64,000 bases of DNA from Blastococcus litoris (lineage in GTDB: Bacteria > Actinomycetota > Actinomycetes > Mycobacteriales > Geodermatophilaceae), in contig NZ_QCZF01000005.1 of the NCBI RefSeq assembly GCF_003075095.1, forward strand, positions 62,001 to 126,000. The letters run 5' to 3'. How positions within the stretch are numbered: position 1 is the stretch's first letter; the number at the start of each line of letters is the position of its first letter. Positions 50,155 to 58,519 of the stretch are shown piece after piece. A program made the position numbers and the translations under genes. A model generated the notes under the pieces. The model made no database searches. It saw only the letters and a program-made list of their open reading frames with translations, and was not told the origin of the DNA.

Positions 50155-51183
50155 TCAGGTCGCCGCCGTCACGCCCGGTGGGATGCGCAACCCGCCGCGC
50201 AAGGCACGCATCGTGGCCGACGTGAGGTCGCTCGAACGCAGGGCCCCCAGGCTCCGGCCGAGGCTGTCGGCCACCACCGTCGTGCCCACGTGGAGTGCCT
50301 GCGCCAGAGCGGGGATGTGGGTGACGCCCTCGATCAGGAGGCCCAGGACCCGGAGATCGAGGACGTCGAGGCCGTGCAGGTCGCCCGGTGGGCCCAGGAG
50401 CACCGCGGCAGAGAGGTGGTCCAGGTCGGGGCGGGCGAAGTCGAGCGCGGTGACCCGGACCAGCTGCGCGCCGTCCGCGCCCGCTGTGGGGGCGAGGAAC
50501 GAGGTGTACGCGCCGCTGTCGGCCAACTCGTCCGCGGCGACCGCGAGGATCGGGGAGCCTGGCGCCAGCAGGCGGTCGTCGGGGAGACCTGGCAGCGGCA
50601 GGACGTCGCCTCCGCGGGTCAGGACGATGCCGGCGTCGGCCTTCCGGATGATCCGGGCGGTCTCGGCGATGTCCCGGCTGCGGTCGAGCTCGTCGGCCAC
50701 CACCGTGGTGATGGCCGCGATGACCCTCCGGTCGGCCGGGCTCGGCCGCGAGGGATCGGCGGAGAGGAGAGCGAGGGAGCCGATGTGCCGACCGTCCGCC
50801 GTGAACAGGGGGGCCGCCACGCCCTGGCGGAAACCGGCCGGGAGCAGGTGGTCGGCCCACGCGCGGACCTCGGACAGCGGACCCGGGATCTCGCTGGCGA
50901 GCATGGGCAGCCGCCGCCGGTTGAGCCCCAGTCGTTCCAGCTCCTCGTCGGCCTCCGGACGGGCGAAGTAGTCGTAGAGCGGCGCGGCCGCGCCCGTGCT
51001 GGCCAGCGGGAGGTGCCGGTGCCGCTCGGGGTCGCGTGCGGCGATCCAGCCGGCGTCGAACGCCATGATCCGCCTGAGGTGGTGCAGAACCTCTGCAGCC
51101 CGTTCCTGCACGGTCGCGGAGGAGGCGGCGATCCCCGCGAACTCCCGCCGCAGCTCCGGGAGCGGCGGTTCTCTCCCCCTCAT
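50155..51183 (-). CDS. GAF-LuxR-type regulator with divergent HTH
   Basis: 342-aa homologue of the regulator at 47914. The GAF half is conserved (AEVLHHLRRIMAFDAGWIAARDPERH). The C-terminal HTH is diverged: LHGLDVLDLRVLGLLIEGVTHIPALAQALHV replaces the usual LTPRE...NQEIA, and the recognition helix has lost typical residues. It may bind a different site or none. ATG at 51183 overlaps the 105-aa mini-regulator stop as ATGA. Confidence 0.75.
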   Translation of the reverse strand: MRGREPPLPELRREFAGIAASSATVQERAAEVLHHLRRIMAFDAGWIAARDPERHRHLPLASTGAAAPLYDYFARPEADEELERLGLNRRRLPMLASEIPGPLSEVRAWADHLLPAGFRQGVAAPLFTADGRHIGSLALLSADPSRPSPADRRVIAAITTVVADELDRSRDIAETARIIRKADAGIVLTRGGDVLPLPGLPDDRLLAPGSPILAVAADELADSGAYTSFLAPTAGADGAQLVRVTALDFARPDLDHLSAAVLLGPPGDLHGLDVLDLRVLGLLIEGVTHIPALAQALHVGTTVVADSLGRSLGALRSSDLTSATMRALRGGLRIPPGVTAAT

Positions 51184-51497
51184 GGCGGCGGTCCCTCCTC
51201 CGCGCGTGGCGGGACGTACGAGCCGGCGCGTTCGGCGCGGGCGGCGGCGTGGGTTCGCGTCGGCGCACGCGGCGTCGCCGGGATGGGCGCGACGTGCGCC
51301 GCCACCGTCCGCCGGGAGACGAGGGGCGTGCGCGCGATCTGCCTGTTCGCGCAACCGGCCACCAGGGCCGGCCGGGCGCTGTCGAACGGGACCACCCGGC
51401 GCAGCACGGCGAGTGCCTCCTCGCCACGGCGTGGCAGCGGGTCGGAGGGACCGGCGATCGCGGTCATCTCGAGGGCCGCCGGCCCGTAGTCCCGCAT
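51180..51497 (-). CDS. 105-aa internally deleted GAF-LuxR relative
   Basis: Small protein that joins the first part of the GAF half (RRGEEALAVLRRVVPFDSA) directly to the LuxR HTH (CANRQIARTPLVSRRTVAAHVAPIP) and YVPP end. About 230 residues present in the 339-aa homologue are absent, without loss of frame. The HTH has substitutions (LVS-RRT). It is coupled by ATGA to the next regulator. It could be a degraded gene or a stand-alone DNA-binding form. Confidence 0.55.
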   Translation of the reverse strand: MRDYGPAALEMTAIAGPSDPLPRRGEEALAVLRRVVPFDSARPALVAGCANRQIARTPLVSRRTVAAHVAPIPATPRAPTRTHAAARAERAGSYVPPRAEEGPPP

Positions 51498-51606
51498 GGC
51501 CGTCTCCCGATGCCCGGCTGATCCCTGCCTGCAGATCCCGAGGATGAGGGCGCATGCCCGCGTCCGGCATCGGCAGAGCGACCGATCCTCCCCATCCCGA
51601 TCCGGA

Positions 51607-51630
51607 ATGGGCATGTCTACCGATACCGGA
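51607..51630 (+). promoter_or_regulatory. Shared alcohol-dehydrogenase promoter motif, copy B
   Basis: ATGGGCATGTCTACCGATACC, within a TCCGG...CCGGA flanked 30-bp segment (51601-51630). Same element as copy A at 47874-47897. It lies 94 nt before the dehydrogenase start at 51725. Confidence 0.5.
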
Positions 51631-51724
51631 GCGTCTCCGCCCGGCGTCCCATGGAGGAGCCTCCGGCGCCGCCACGGTCGACGTCCAGGGCGTCCCTGAT
51701 GAACGAGACGAACGAGGAGTCAGC

Positions 51725-52879
51725 ATGAAGGCAGTGGTCTACGAGGGCCCGCGTCAGGTCAGCGTCAAGGACGTACCGGACGCGCGGATCGAGCGGCCGA
51801 CCGACGTCCTGGTGCGGATCACCTCGGCGAACATCTGCGGCTCGGACCTGCACATGTACGAGGGCCGGACCGATTTCGAGACCGGGCGCTGGTTCGGGCA
51901 CGAGAACCTGGGCCAGGTGGTCGAGGTCGGCGACGGGGTCGACAAGGTCCGGGTGGGCGACTGGGTGGTCCTGCCGTTCAACATCGCCTGTGGTCACTGC
52001 AAGAACTGCGAACGCCAGCTCACGAACTACTGCCTGACCGCGCAGCCGAAGCAGGAGTGGGCGGGCGCGGCGTACGGCTTCGCCGACATGGGCCCGTACG
52101 GCGGGGGACAGGCGGAACTGCTGCGCGTGCCCTGGGGCGACTTCAACTGCCTGCGGCTGGGCGAGGACGCCGAGCAGCGCCAGACCGACTACGTGATGCT
52201 CGCCGACATCTTCCCGACCGGCTACCACGCCACCGAGATGGCCGGCGTCAAGCCCGGCGACCAGACCGTCATCTACGGCGCCGGCCCGGTCGGCCTGATG
52301 GCGGCGCTCTCGGCCACCATCCGCGGGGCCAGCAAGGTGATGGTCGTCGACCGGCAGCCCGACCGGCTGAAGCTGGCCGAGTCGATCGGGGCCATCGCCA
52401 TCGACGACTCGAAGGTCGACCCGGTGCAGGCGGTCCTCGAGCAGACCATGGGCCTCGGCGCCGACAACGGGTGCGAGTGCGTCGGGTACCAGGCGCACGA
52501 GCCCGACGGCCAGGAGAAGGCCAACCTGACGATGAACCGGCTGGTCGCCTCCGTGCGCTTCACCGGGACGATCGGCGTCGTCGGGGTGTTCATCCCCCAG
52601 GACCCCGGGGCCAGCGACGAGCTGGCCAAGCAGGGCAAGCTCGCCTTCGACTTCGGCATGTTCTGGTTCAAGGGCCAGAAGATGGGCAGCGGGCAGGCGC
52701 CGGTCAAGAAGTACAACCGGCAGCTGCGCGACCTCATCGCCGGGGGCAAGGCCGAGCCGTCGTTCATCGTCAGCCACGAGCTGCCGCTGGACCAGGCGCC
52801 GGATGCCTACGAGCACTTCGACAACCGTGACGACGGCTGGACCAAGGTCGTCCTCCACCCGGCGATGGCGGGGGCCTGA
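51725..52879 (+). CDS. Zn-dependent alcohol dehydrogenase (formaldehyde dehydrogenase type)
   Basis: 384-aa enzyme resembling glutathione-independent formaldehyde dehydrogenase. NICGSDLHMYEG and WFGHENLGQ (catalytic Zn), CGHCKNCERQLTNYC (structural Zn), YGAGPVGLMAALSA (NAD). The insertion SVRFTGTIGVVGVFIPQDPG is typical. First gene of a coupled run with a DJ-1-type protein, an unknown protein and another dehydrogenase. Confidence 0.9.
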   Translation: MKAVVYEGPRQVSVKDVPDARIERPTDVLVRITSANICGSDLHMYEGRTDFETGRWFGHENLGQVVEVGDGVDKVRVGDWVVLPFNIACGHCKNCERQLTNYCLTAQPKQEWAGAAYGFADMGPYGGGQAELLRVPWGDFNCLRLGEDAEQRQTDYVMLADIFPTGYHATEMAGVKPGDQTVIYGAGPVGLMAALSATIRGASKVMVVDRQPDRLKLAESIGAIAIDDSKVDPVQAVLEQTMGLGADNGCECVGYQAHEPDGQEKANLTMNRLVASVRFTGTIGVVGVFIPQDPGASDELAKQGKLAFDFGMFWFKGQKMGSGQAPVKKYNRQLRDLIAGGKAEPSFIVSHELPLDQAPDAYEHFDNRDDGWTKVVLHPAMAGA

Positions 52880-52880
52880 C

Positions 52881-53456
52881 GTGGCGGGCGAGCTCGACGG
52901 ACGCCGGGTCGCCATCCTCGCGGCCGACGGCGTGGAGCGGGTCGAGCTGGAGCGGCCCCGGCAGGCGCTGGAGGACGCCGGTGCCCGCACCGACGTCGTC
53001 TCGATCGCGAGCGGCGAGATCCTGGCGCGCAACCAGGACCTCGAGGACGCCGGCACCTTCGGCGTCGACCGGCTCGTCGGGGCGGTCTCCATCGACGACT
53101 ACGACGCGCTGCTGCTGCCGGGCGGGACGGTGAACCCGGACAAGCTGAGGATGGAGCCGGCCGCCGTCGCCTTCGTCCGCGACTTCGTCCGGTCCGGCAA
53201 GCCGGTCGCCTCGATCTGCCACGGTCCGTGGAACTTCGTCGAGGCCGACGTCGCGCGCGGTCGCCGGCTGACCTCGTGGCCGAGCGTCCGCACCGACCTG
53301 CGCAACGCCGGCGCGGAGGTGGTCGACGAGGAGGTCGTCACAGACGGCAACATCACGACGAGCCGGTCGCCGGACGACCTGCCGGCCTTCTGCGCACGCA
53401 TCGTGCAGGAGTTCGCCCGCGCCCTGCAGCCCACCGGGGCGGGGAGTCGGGCATGA
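52881..53456 (+). CDS. DJ-1/PfpI-family protein
   Basis: 191-aa class I amidotransferase-like protein. Nucleophile elbow SICHGPWNFVEA (Cys), and GRRVAILAADGVERVEL start. PfpI members act as glyoxalase III or deglycase, which fits a reactive-aldehyde role next to formaldehyde-type dehydrogenases. GTG at 52881. ATGA overlap with the next gene. Confidence 0.85.
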   Translation: MAGELDGRRVAILAADGVERVELERPRQALEDAGARTDVVSIASGEILARNQDLEDAGTFGVDRLVGAVSIDDYDALLLPGGTVNPDKLRMEPAAVAFVRDFVRSGKPVASICHGPWNFVEADVARGRRLTSWPSVRTDLRNAGAEVVDEEVVTDGNITTSRSPDDLPAFCARIVQEFARALQPTGAGSRA

Positions 53457-53941
53457 CGTCCTCGATCGGGAACGTGGCGTCCGTAGCCGCCAGGGCCGGG
53501 GGGTCCGTCGTCCGCCAGGTGCGGGCGGTCATCGATCCGTCGGCCGCCCACCCGGCCGGCGCCGGCCAGCCGGCGTCCGGGTGGCTCGCGGTGACGGTGT
53601 TCCGCGAGCCGTCCGACATCGACACCGCGGTGCTGCCCGCCCCCCTGGCCGAGTTCGGCGACCGGATCGAGGTCCGGGTCCGCCGGGCCCCGGGCGAGAA
53701 GGGCACCGAGCTGGCCGCCCGGCTGCGCGACCAGCCGGCACCGGGCAACGCGCTCAGCCGGCTCAGCGGCAGCGATCCGCACGGCCGGCTGCGGTCCGCG
53801 CTGCGCAAGGCCAAGCAGCTGATCGAGGTGGGCGAGGTGCTGGCGGTGGACCCGGCACCGCACGGCAAGCGGACGGCGACTCCCGGCGGCGCCCTGCTGG
53901 AGGCCTGGACCAAGGTGGCACCGAAGGCGGGTGTGCGGTGA
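53453..53941 (+). CDS. Hypothetical protein coupled to dehydrogenases
   Basis: 162-aa protein without recognised motif, 4-nt overlaps on both sides (ATGA with DJ-1, GTGA with the following dehydrogenase). Contains VVRQVRAVIDPS and a polar helical core with RVRRAPGEKGTELAARL; one segment RLRSALRKAKQLIEVGEVLAVDPAP resembles SRPBCC-adjacent acyl-carrier-like sequences, but not enough to name. Its position between enzymes suggests a role in the same process. Confidence 0.65.
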   Translation: MTSSIGNVASVAARAGGSVVRQVRAVIDPSAAHPAGAGQPASGWLAVTVFREPSDIDTAVLPAPLAEFGDRIEVRVRRAPGEKGTELAARLRDQPAPGNALSRLSGSDPHGRLRSALRKAKQLIEVGEVLAVDPAPHGKRTATPGGALLEAWTKVAPKAGVR

Positions 53942-55113
53942 AGGCGGTCACCTGGCGCGGGGTGAACGAGATCGGTGTCGAGGACGTCGCCGAGCCCACG
54001 ATCCTCAACGACCACGACATCATCCTCGAGGTGGGGCTGAGTGCCACCTGCGGCTCGGACCTGCACCTCATGGGCGGCTACATCCCGGCCATGCGCGCCG
54101 GTGACGTGCTCGGGCACGAGTTCATGGGCACGGTCGCCGAGGTCGGCCGCGGCGTGACCAAGCACCACGTGGGTGACCGCGTGGTGGTGGTCTCGTTCAC
54201 CAGCTGCGGGCAGTGCTGGTACTGCAAGCAGGGGCTGTTCTCGCTGTGCGACAACGGCAACCCCAACCCCGGGATCACCGAGGCGCTCTGGGGGCAGGCC
54301 ATCGGCGGCTGCTACGGGTACTCCCACGCGCTCGGCGGCTACGCGGGCAGCCACGCCTCCTACATCCGGGTGCCGTACGCCGACCAGGGTGCCTTCGCGA
54401 TCCCGGACGGCGTCTCCGACGAGCGAGCCCTGTTCGCCTCCGACGCCGCACCCACCGGGTGGACCGGGGCCGACCAGGCCGGGGTGCGGGCCGGGGACGT
54501 GGTCGCGGTGTGGGGCGCCGGAGGCGTCGGCCAGATGGCCGCACGCAAGGCGATGCTCATGGGCGCCGAGCGGGTCGTGGTCATCGACCGGTTCGACAAC
54601 CGGCTCGAGCAGGTCCGCACGCACGTCGGGGCGGACACGCTGGACTACGAGGAGGTCGACGTCCCCGCCGAGCTGCGCGAGATGACCGGTGGCAGAGGGC
54701 CGGACGTCTGCATCGAGGCCGTCGGCATGGAGGCGCACGGCACGGGTCCGCAGTACCTCTACGACCAGGTCAAGCAGCAGATGCGGTTGCAGACCGACCG
54801 GCCCACGGCGGTGCGCGAGGCGATCTACGCCTGCCGCAAGGGCGGGTCCGTCTTCACCCTCGGCGTCTTCGCCGGTCTGGTGGACAAGTTCCCCCTAGGC
54901 GCCGTGATGAACAAGGCGCTGACCCTGCGCGGCGCCCAGCAGCACGGGCACCGCTACATCCCGGAGATCCTCGACCTCATGAGCCGGGACGAGGTGAGGA
55001 CCGAGCACCTCGCGACCCACGTGATGTCGCTCGACGACGGGCCGAAGGGCTACCGGATGTTCAAGGACAAGGAGGACGGGTGCGTCCGTGCTGTGTTCCG
55101 TCCTGGTGCGTGA
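53938..55113 (+). CDS. Zn-dependent alcohol dehydrogenase
   Basis: 391-aa medium-chain dehydrogenase: ATCGSDLHLMGG, LGHEFMGTV (catalytic Zn), CGQCWYCKQGLFSLC (structural Zn), WGAGGVGQMAARKA (Rossmann). Overlaps the preceding gene as GTGA. Close in layout to the copy at 46637 (FdhA-like, YGYSH and GGY...FVRVP/IRVPYAD segments) but has its own C-terminus. Confidence 0.88.
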   Translation: MKAVTWRGVNEIGVEDVAEPTILNDHDIILEVGLSATCGSDLHLMGGYIPAMRAGDVLGHEFMGTVAEVGRGVTKHHVGDRVVVVSFTSCGQCWYCKQGLFSLCDNGNPNPGITEALWGQAIGGCYGYSHALGGYAGSHASYIRVPYADQGAFAIPDGVSDERALFASDAAPTGWTGADQAGVRAGDVVAVWGAGGVGQMAARKAMLMGAERVVVIDRFDNRLEQVRTHVGADTLDYEEVDVPAELREMTGGRGPDVCIEAVGMEAHGTGPQYLYDQVKQQMRLQTDRPTAVREAIYACRKGGSVFTLGVFAGLVDKFPLGAVMNKALTLRGAQQHGHRYIPEILDLMSRDEVRTEHLATHVMSLDDGPKGYRMFKDKEDGCVRAVFRPGA

Positions 55114-55177
55114 GGCGCCGACGGGTGGATCGCCCCGGGTCGGGGCGTAGAGCCGGGGCGGGACCCCCGCCGGCCCG

Positions 55178-55867
55178 GTGCGGGGCTCGCAGGTGAGCGT
55201 CGCACCGAGCCGGACGGCGGTGGACACGGGCCCGCGGCCCACGATCCTGTCGTGGCGCCGACTGCTGATCTGTCTCGCTGGCGGTCTCGTCGCGGCCGGA
55301 CTGGCCGTGCTGGCCGGCGTCCCCGAGATCGCGGTGCTCGTCGGCTGGGCCGTCGCCGCCGGCGCCCTGCTGGTCTGGGTGTGGCGGATCAGCTGGCCCC
55401 GCGACCCGGACGGGACGAAGCGGCTGGCCGAGGAGGAGGGGCAGACCCGCGTCACGGACACGGCGGTGCTGGGAGCGGCGGTGGCCAGCCTCGCAGCCGT
55501 CGCGGAGGCCCTCGTCCGGTCCAGCTCCGGGGGCGCCGTCGGGGTTGTCACCGTGGTGCTCGGCGTCCTGGTGGTGATCGTGTCGTGGGCGCTGGTCAAC
55601 ACGGTCTTCGCGCTCAAGTTCGCGCGCCACTTCTACTCCGGCGGCGACGGCGGCATCGACTTCGGCCAGCGGGATCCGCCTGCCTACAGCGACTTCGCCT
55701 ACCTCGCGTTCACGGTCGGGATGAGCTTCGCGGTGCCGGACACCCAGATCGCGGACACGTCGATCCGCAAGGTCGCCCTCGGGCACGCGCTGCTGTCCTA
55801 CCTCTTCGGCACCGTGGTGATCGCCGTGGCGGTGAACCTGGTGACCAACCTCGGACAGCAGGGATAG
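55178..55867 (+). CDS. DUF1345-family membrane protein
   Basis: 229-aa membrane protein with about five transmembrane segments (LLICLAGGLVAAGLAVLAG, GVVTVVLGVLVVIVSWALVNTVF, LLSYLFGTVVIAVAVNLV). FALKFARHFYSG and FAYLAFTVGMSFAVPDTQI are characteristic of DUF1345. Function unknown. GTG at 55178; a start at 55193 is nearly as good. Confidence 0.8.
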   Translation: MRGSQVSVAPSRTAVDTGPRPTILSWRRLLICLAGGLVAAGLAVLAGVPEIAVLVGWAVAAGALLVWVWRISWPRDPDGTKRLAEEEGQTRVTDTAVLGAAVASLAAVAEALVRSSSGGAVGVVTVVLGVLVVIVSWALVNTVFALKFARHFYSGGDGGIDFGQRDPPAYSDFAYLAFTVGMSFAVPDTQIADTSIRKVALGHALLSYLFGTVVIAVAVNLVTNLGQQG

Positions 55868-55891
55868 CCGCTGGGGACGGTGTTCACCCGC

Positions 55892-56560
55892 TCAGGCGAG
55901 CCGACCGGCCCGGCGTCGTCGCCGGCGTGCCGGATCGAGCAGCTGCTCGAGAGCAGGGCCGGTCAGGTGCGGTGCCGCGGCCTCCGTGCGCCCGGTGAGC
56001 AGGAGGAGCAGAGCCTGGACCGGCCCCCGGATCTCGAGCCCGTCGCCGGCGGTCCAGTCGACGTCGGTGGCGACCAGTCGCGTGCCGCGCAGCCGACGAC
56101 GGGCCCAGAACGGCCAGCCCATCCGCCAGACCCGCTCCGCTCCCGCTCGGGCCGCGTCGACCGGCATGTTCGCAGCCAGACCGAGCGGCACCGCGACGTC
56201 CTGGACGTGCACGAGGGTGTCGAACAGGAGGTTGTCCACCGTCGTGATGGCGGGCCTGCGCCGGCTGGAGGCCATCTCCCGCAACTCGGCCACGAGGTGG
56301 GCGGGAGGACGGTCGGCGTGCGCGACCGCCAGCTCGCGGTTGACGGCGTCGAAGCTGCCGCCGGCCCGGAGCGCCAGGGCGAGGATCCGGACCAGCCCGG
56401 GGGACTGCGGGGTGAGGGCGACGTGCGCGACGACGTCCTTGACCCGCCACCGGTCGCACAGCGACTGCCGTTCCCAGTCGTCGTCCTCCAGGTCGGCGAC
56501 CAGCTCGGCCAGGGTCCGCCGTTGACCGGCGATCACCCGCCACTTCTCCTCGAGGTCCAT
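55892..56560 (-). CDS. Mycothiol-dependent maleylpyruvate isomerase-family protein, copy 3
   Basis: 222-aa paralogue with EEKWRVIAGQRRTLAELV, WRVKDVVAHVALTPQSPG and FDTLVHVQDVAVPLG. ATG at 56560 by alignment, although an ATG at 56572 adds four residues. Divergent from MarR copy 3 over the 36-bp dyad. Confidence 0.82.
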   Translation of the reverse strand: MDLEEKWRVIAGQRRTLAELVADLEDDDWERQSLCDRWRVKDVVAHVALTPQSPGLVRILALALRAGGSFDAVNRELAVAHADRPPAHLVAELREMASSRRRPAITTVDNLLFDTLVHVQDVAVPLGLAANMPVDAARAGAERVWRMGWPFWARRRLRGTRLVATDVDWTAGDGLEIRGPVQALLLLLTGRTEAAAPHLTGPALEQLLDPARRRRRRAGRLA

Positions 56561-56574
56561 CGTCGTCCCCATTC

Positions 56575-56610
56575 GTAAGAGACTCTGACCAGATGGTCAG
56601 AGTGTCTTAC
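56575..56610. promoter_or_regulatory. Palindromic operator, module copy 3
   Basis: 36-bp dyad GTAAGAGACTCTGACCAG plus its inverse, two mismatches. Nearly identical to the copy-2 element and in the same position. Confidence 0.85.
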
Positions 56611-56631
56611 CATCGCCTAGCATCGTCAAGC

Positions 56632-57063
56632 ATGGAGCCGCTGAACGTCGGACTGCTGCTGTTCCTGCCCTACCGGGCCATGGAGGCGCGCGTCTTCACG
56701 GGTCTGGCCGAGGCCGGCTTCGACGACGTCACCCCTGCCCAGGCTCGGGTCTTCCAGCGGATCTCGCCCCACGGCAGCCGGCTCACGGACCTGGCCGCCC
56801 AGGCGGGGGTCACCAAGCAGACCGCCGGGTTCCTGGTGGACCAGCTCGAGCGTGCCGGGTACGTCGACCGCGTTCCCGACCCGGCGGACGGGCGCGCCCG
56901 CCTGGTCCGCGTCGCGGAGCGGGGTGCGCGCAGCGTGGAGGCGTCCCGCGCGATCGTCGCGCAGGTGGAGGCCGAGTGGACCGCGCACCTCGGTGAGCAC
57001 CGGATGGTCGAGCTCCGGGAGATCCTCACCGACCTGCGCGAGATCACCGATCCGTGGCGGTGA
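56632..57063 (+). CDS. MarR-family regulator, module copy 3
   Basis: 143-aa repressor, about 96% identical to copy 2 by eye and about 84% to copy 1. Residues differing from copy 2 lie mostly in the N-terminal half and outside the recognition helix, so all copies may bind each other's operators. Confidence 0.9.
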   Translation: MEPLNVGLLLFLPYRAMEARVFTGLAEAGFDDVTPAQARVFQRISPHGSRLTDLAAQAGVTKQTAGFLVDQLERAGYVDRVPDPADGRARLVRVAERGARSVEASRAIVAQVEAEWTAHLGEHRMVELREILTDLREITDPWR

Positions 57064-57321
57064 CCGGCCGACGACAGAGGCCCCTCCGGGGCCATGGTGC
57101 GTCTGCCCGGCGGGCGCTCGCCGTGACGCAGACTTGCGAGCCGCGGGCGGCTCGGATGACGATCGGGTGCACGTCGTCTCGTGCACCGGTGCGCGCGACG
57201 GCCAGGCTCCGTCGGTCCAGGACCCGGCTGGCGGGGCCGCCTCGGACACCCGGAGGTCGGGCGTCGCCAGGCGGAGCGAAGCCGATGCATCCGCACCCAC
57301 CGGTGGGGACGAAGACCTGGC

Positions 57322-57519
57322 ATGAGCGTGACGACTGCGGACGGCGCCCCGGACGTCCTCCTCGTGGAGTTCGAGCTGGCCCGCCTGGACCTGGCAGCGG
57401 CCACGGCGGCCCTGCGCCACAAGGACACACCTGCCGCGCGCGGGGAGGTCGCGGAGTGCCGGGCGCGGATCGACAGGATCCTCGACTCCTGGAACGCCGG
57501 CGCCCGGGTCCCTCTGTGA
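57322..57519 (+). CDS. Small hypothetical protein
   Basis: 65-aa acidic, helical protein (LLVEFELARLDLAAATAALRHKD then ECRARIDRILDSW). No family recognised. RBS ahead is weak (ggggacgaagacc). It is 59 nt before an SDR gene and may be co-transcribed with it. Confidence 0.45.
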   Translation: MSVTTADGAPDVLLVEFELARLDLAAATAALRHKDTPAARGEVAECRARIDRILDSWNAGARVPL

Positions 57520-57577
57520 CCCGGCCGTCGACGCCGGACGATTCGCGCCCGGCGCCCATCCGGGTCACCCTGCGCCG

Positions 57578-58519
57578 GTGAGGATCCTGGTCACCGGCGC
57601 GTCCGGATTCGTGGGCAGCCGGCTGGTCGCCGCGCTCGACGGGGAAGGCCACGAGGTCCGCGCGATGACCCGACGCCCCGAGCGCTACGAGGGCGTCGGC
57701 ACCCCGGTCGCCGGAGACGTCGGGGACGAGGGCTCGCTTCGGGGTGCGCTGGAGGGGTGTCAGGTCGCCTACTACCTGGTGCACTCCCTCGACGACCCGG
57801 ACTTCGAGCGCAAGGACGCCGAGGCGGCGCGTGCCTTCGCCCGAGCCGCGGCCGCGGCCGGGATCGACCGGATCGTCTACCTCGGCGGCCTGGGCCAGGA
57901 CGGCGACACGCTGTCCCGGCACCTGCGCAGCCGCCGAGAGGTCGAGCGGCTCCTGGGCAGCACCGGTGTGCCGGTGACAGTGCTGCGCGCGGGCATCGTG
58001 GTCGGGCACGGCGGGGTGTCGTGGGAGCTCACGCGCCAGCTCGTGGCGCACCTGCCCGCCATGGTCACGCCGCGGTGGGTCAGCACGCGCACGCAGCCGA
58101 TCGCGGTGGCCGACGTCGTCCGGTACCTGGTCGGCGTCCTCGACGCGCCGGAGACCGCCGGGCGGGTGTTCGAGGTGGGCGGCCCGGAGGTCCTCACCTA
58201 CCTGCAGATGATGACCCGGGTCGCCGAGCTCCAGAACAGGCATCTGTTCGTCGTCCCCGTGCCGCTGCTCAGCCCTCAGCTGTCCTCGCGCTGGCTGGCT
58301 CTGGTCACGGACGTCGACGTGGCCACCGGCCGCTCCCTGATCGACTCCATGACCAACGAGGTGGTCGTCACCGACGACGCCATCCGTTCGATCGTGCCCT
58401 TCGAGCCGATGGGCTACGACGAGATGGTGATGACCGCCCTGGTGGAGCGGGCACGGGAACGCCGGCGGCAGGCCGGTGAGCGTCGCGGCGGATGGCTGAG
58501 CCGCGGAGCGCGGCGGTGA
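57578..58519 (+). CDS. NAD(P)-binding SDR-like protein (YbjT-type)
   Basis: 313-aa atypical SDR: VTGASGFVGSRLVAAL nucleotide motif, LVHSLDDPDFE, RIVYLGGLGQDGDTLSRHL and VTVLRAGIVVGHGGVSWELTRQL, as in the YbjT/quinone-oxidoreductase-like group. No YxxxK is obvious, so binding rather than catalysis is possible. GTG at 57578. GTGA overlap with the next gene. Confidence 0.8.
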   Translation: MRILVTGASGFVGSRLVAALDGEGHEVRAMTRRPERYEGVGTPVAGDVGDEGSLRGALEGCQVAYYLVHSLDDPDFERKDAEAARAFARAAAAAGIDRIVYLGGLGQDGDTLSRHLRSRREVERLLGSTGVPVTVLRAGIVVGHGGVSWELTRQLVAHLPAMVTPRWVSTRTQPIAVADVVRYLVGVLDAPETAGRVFEVGGPEVLTYLQMMTRVAELQNRHLFVVPVPLLSPQLSSRWLALVTDVDVATGRSLIDSMTNEVVVTDDAIRSIVPFEPMGYDEMVMTALVERARERRRQAGERRGGWLSRGARR

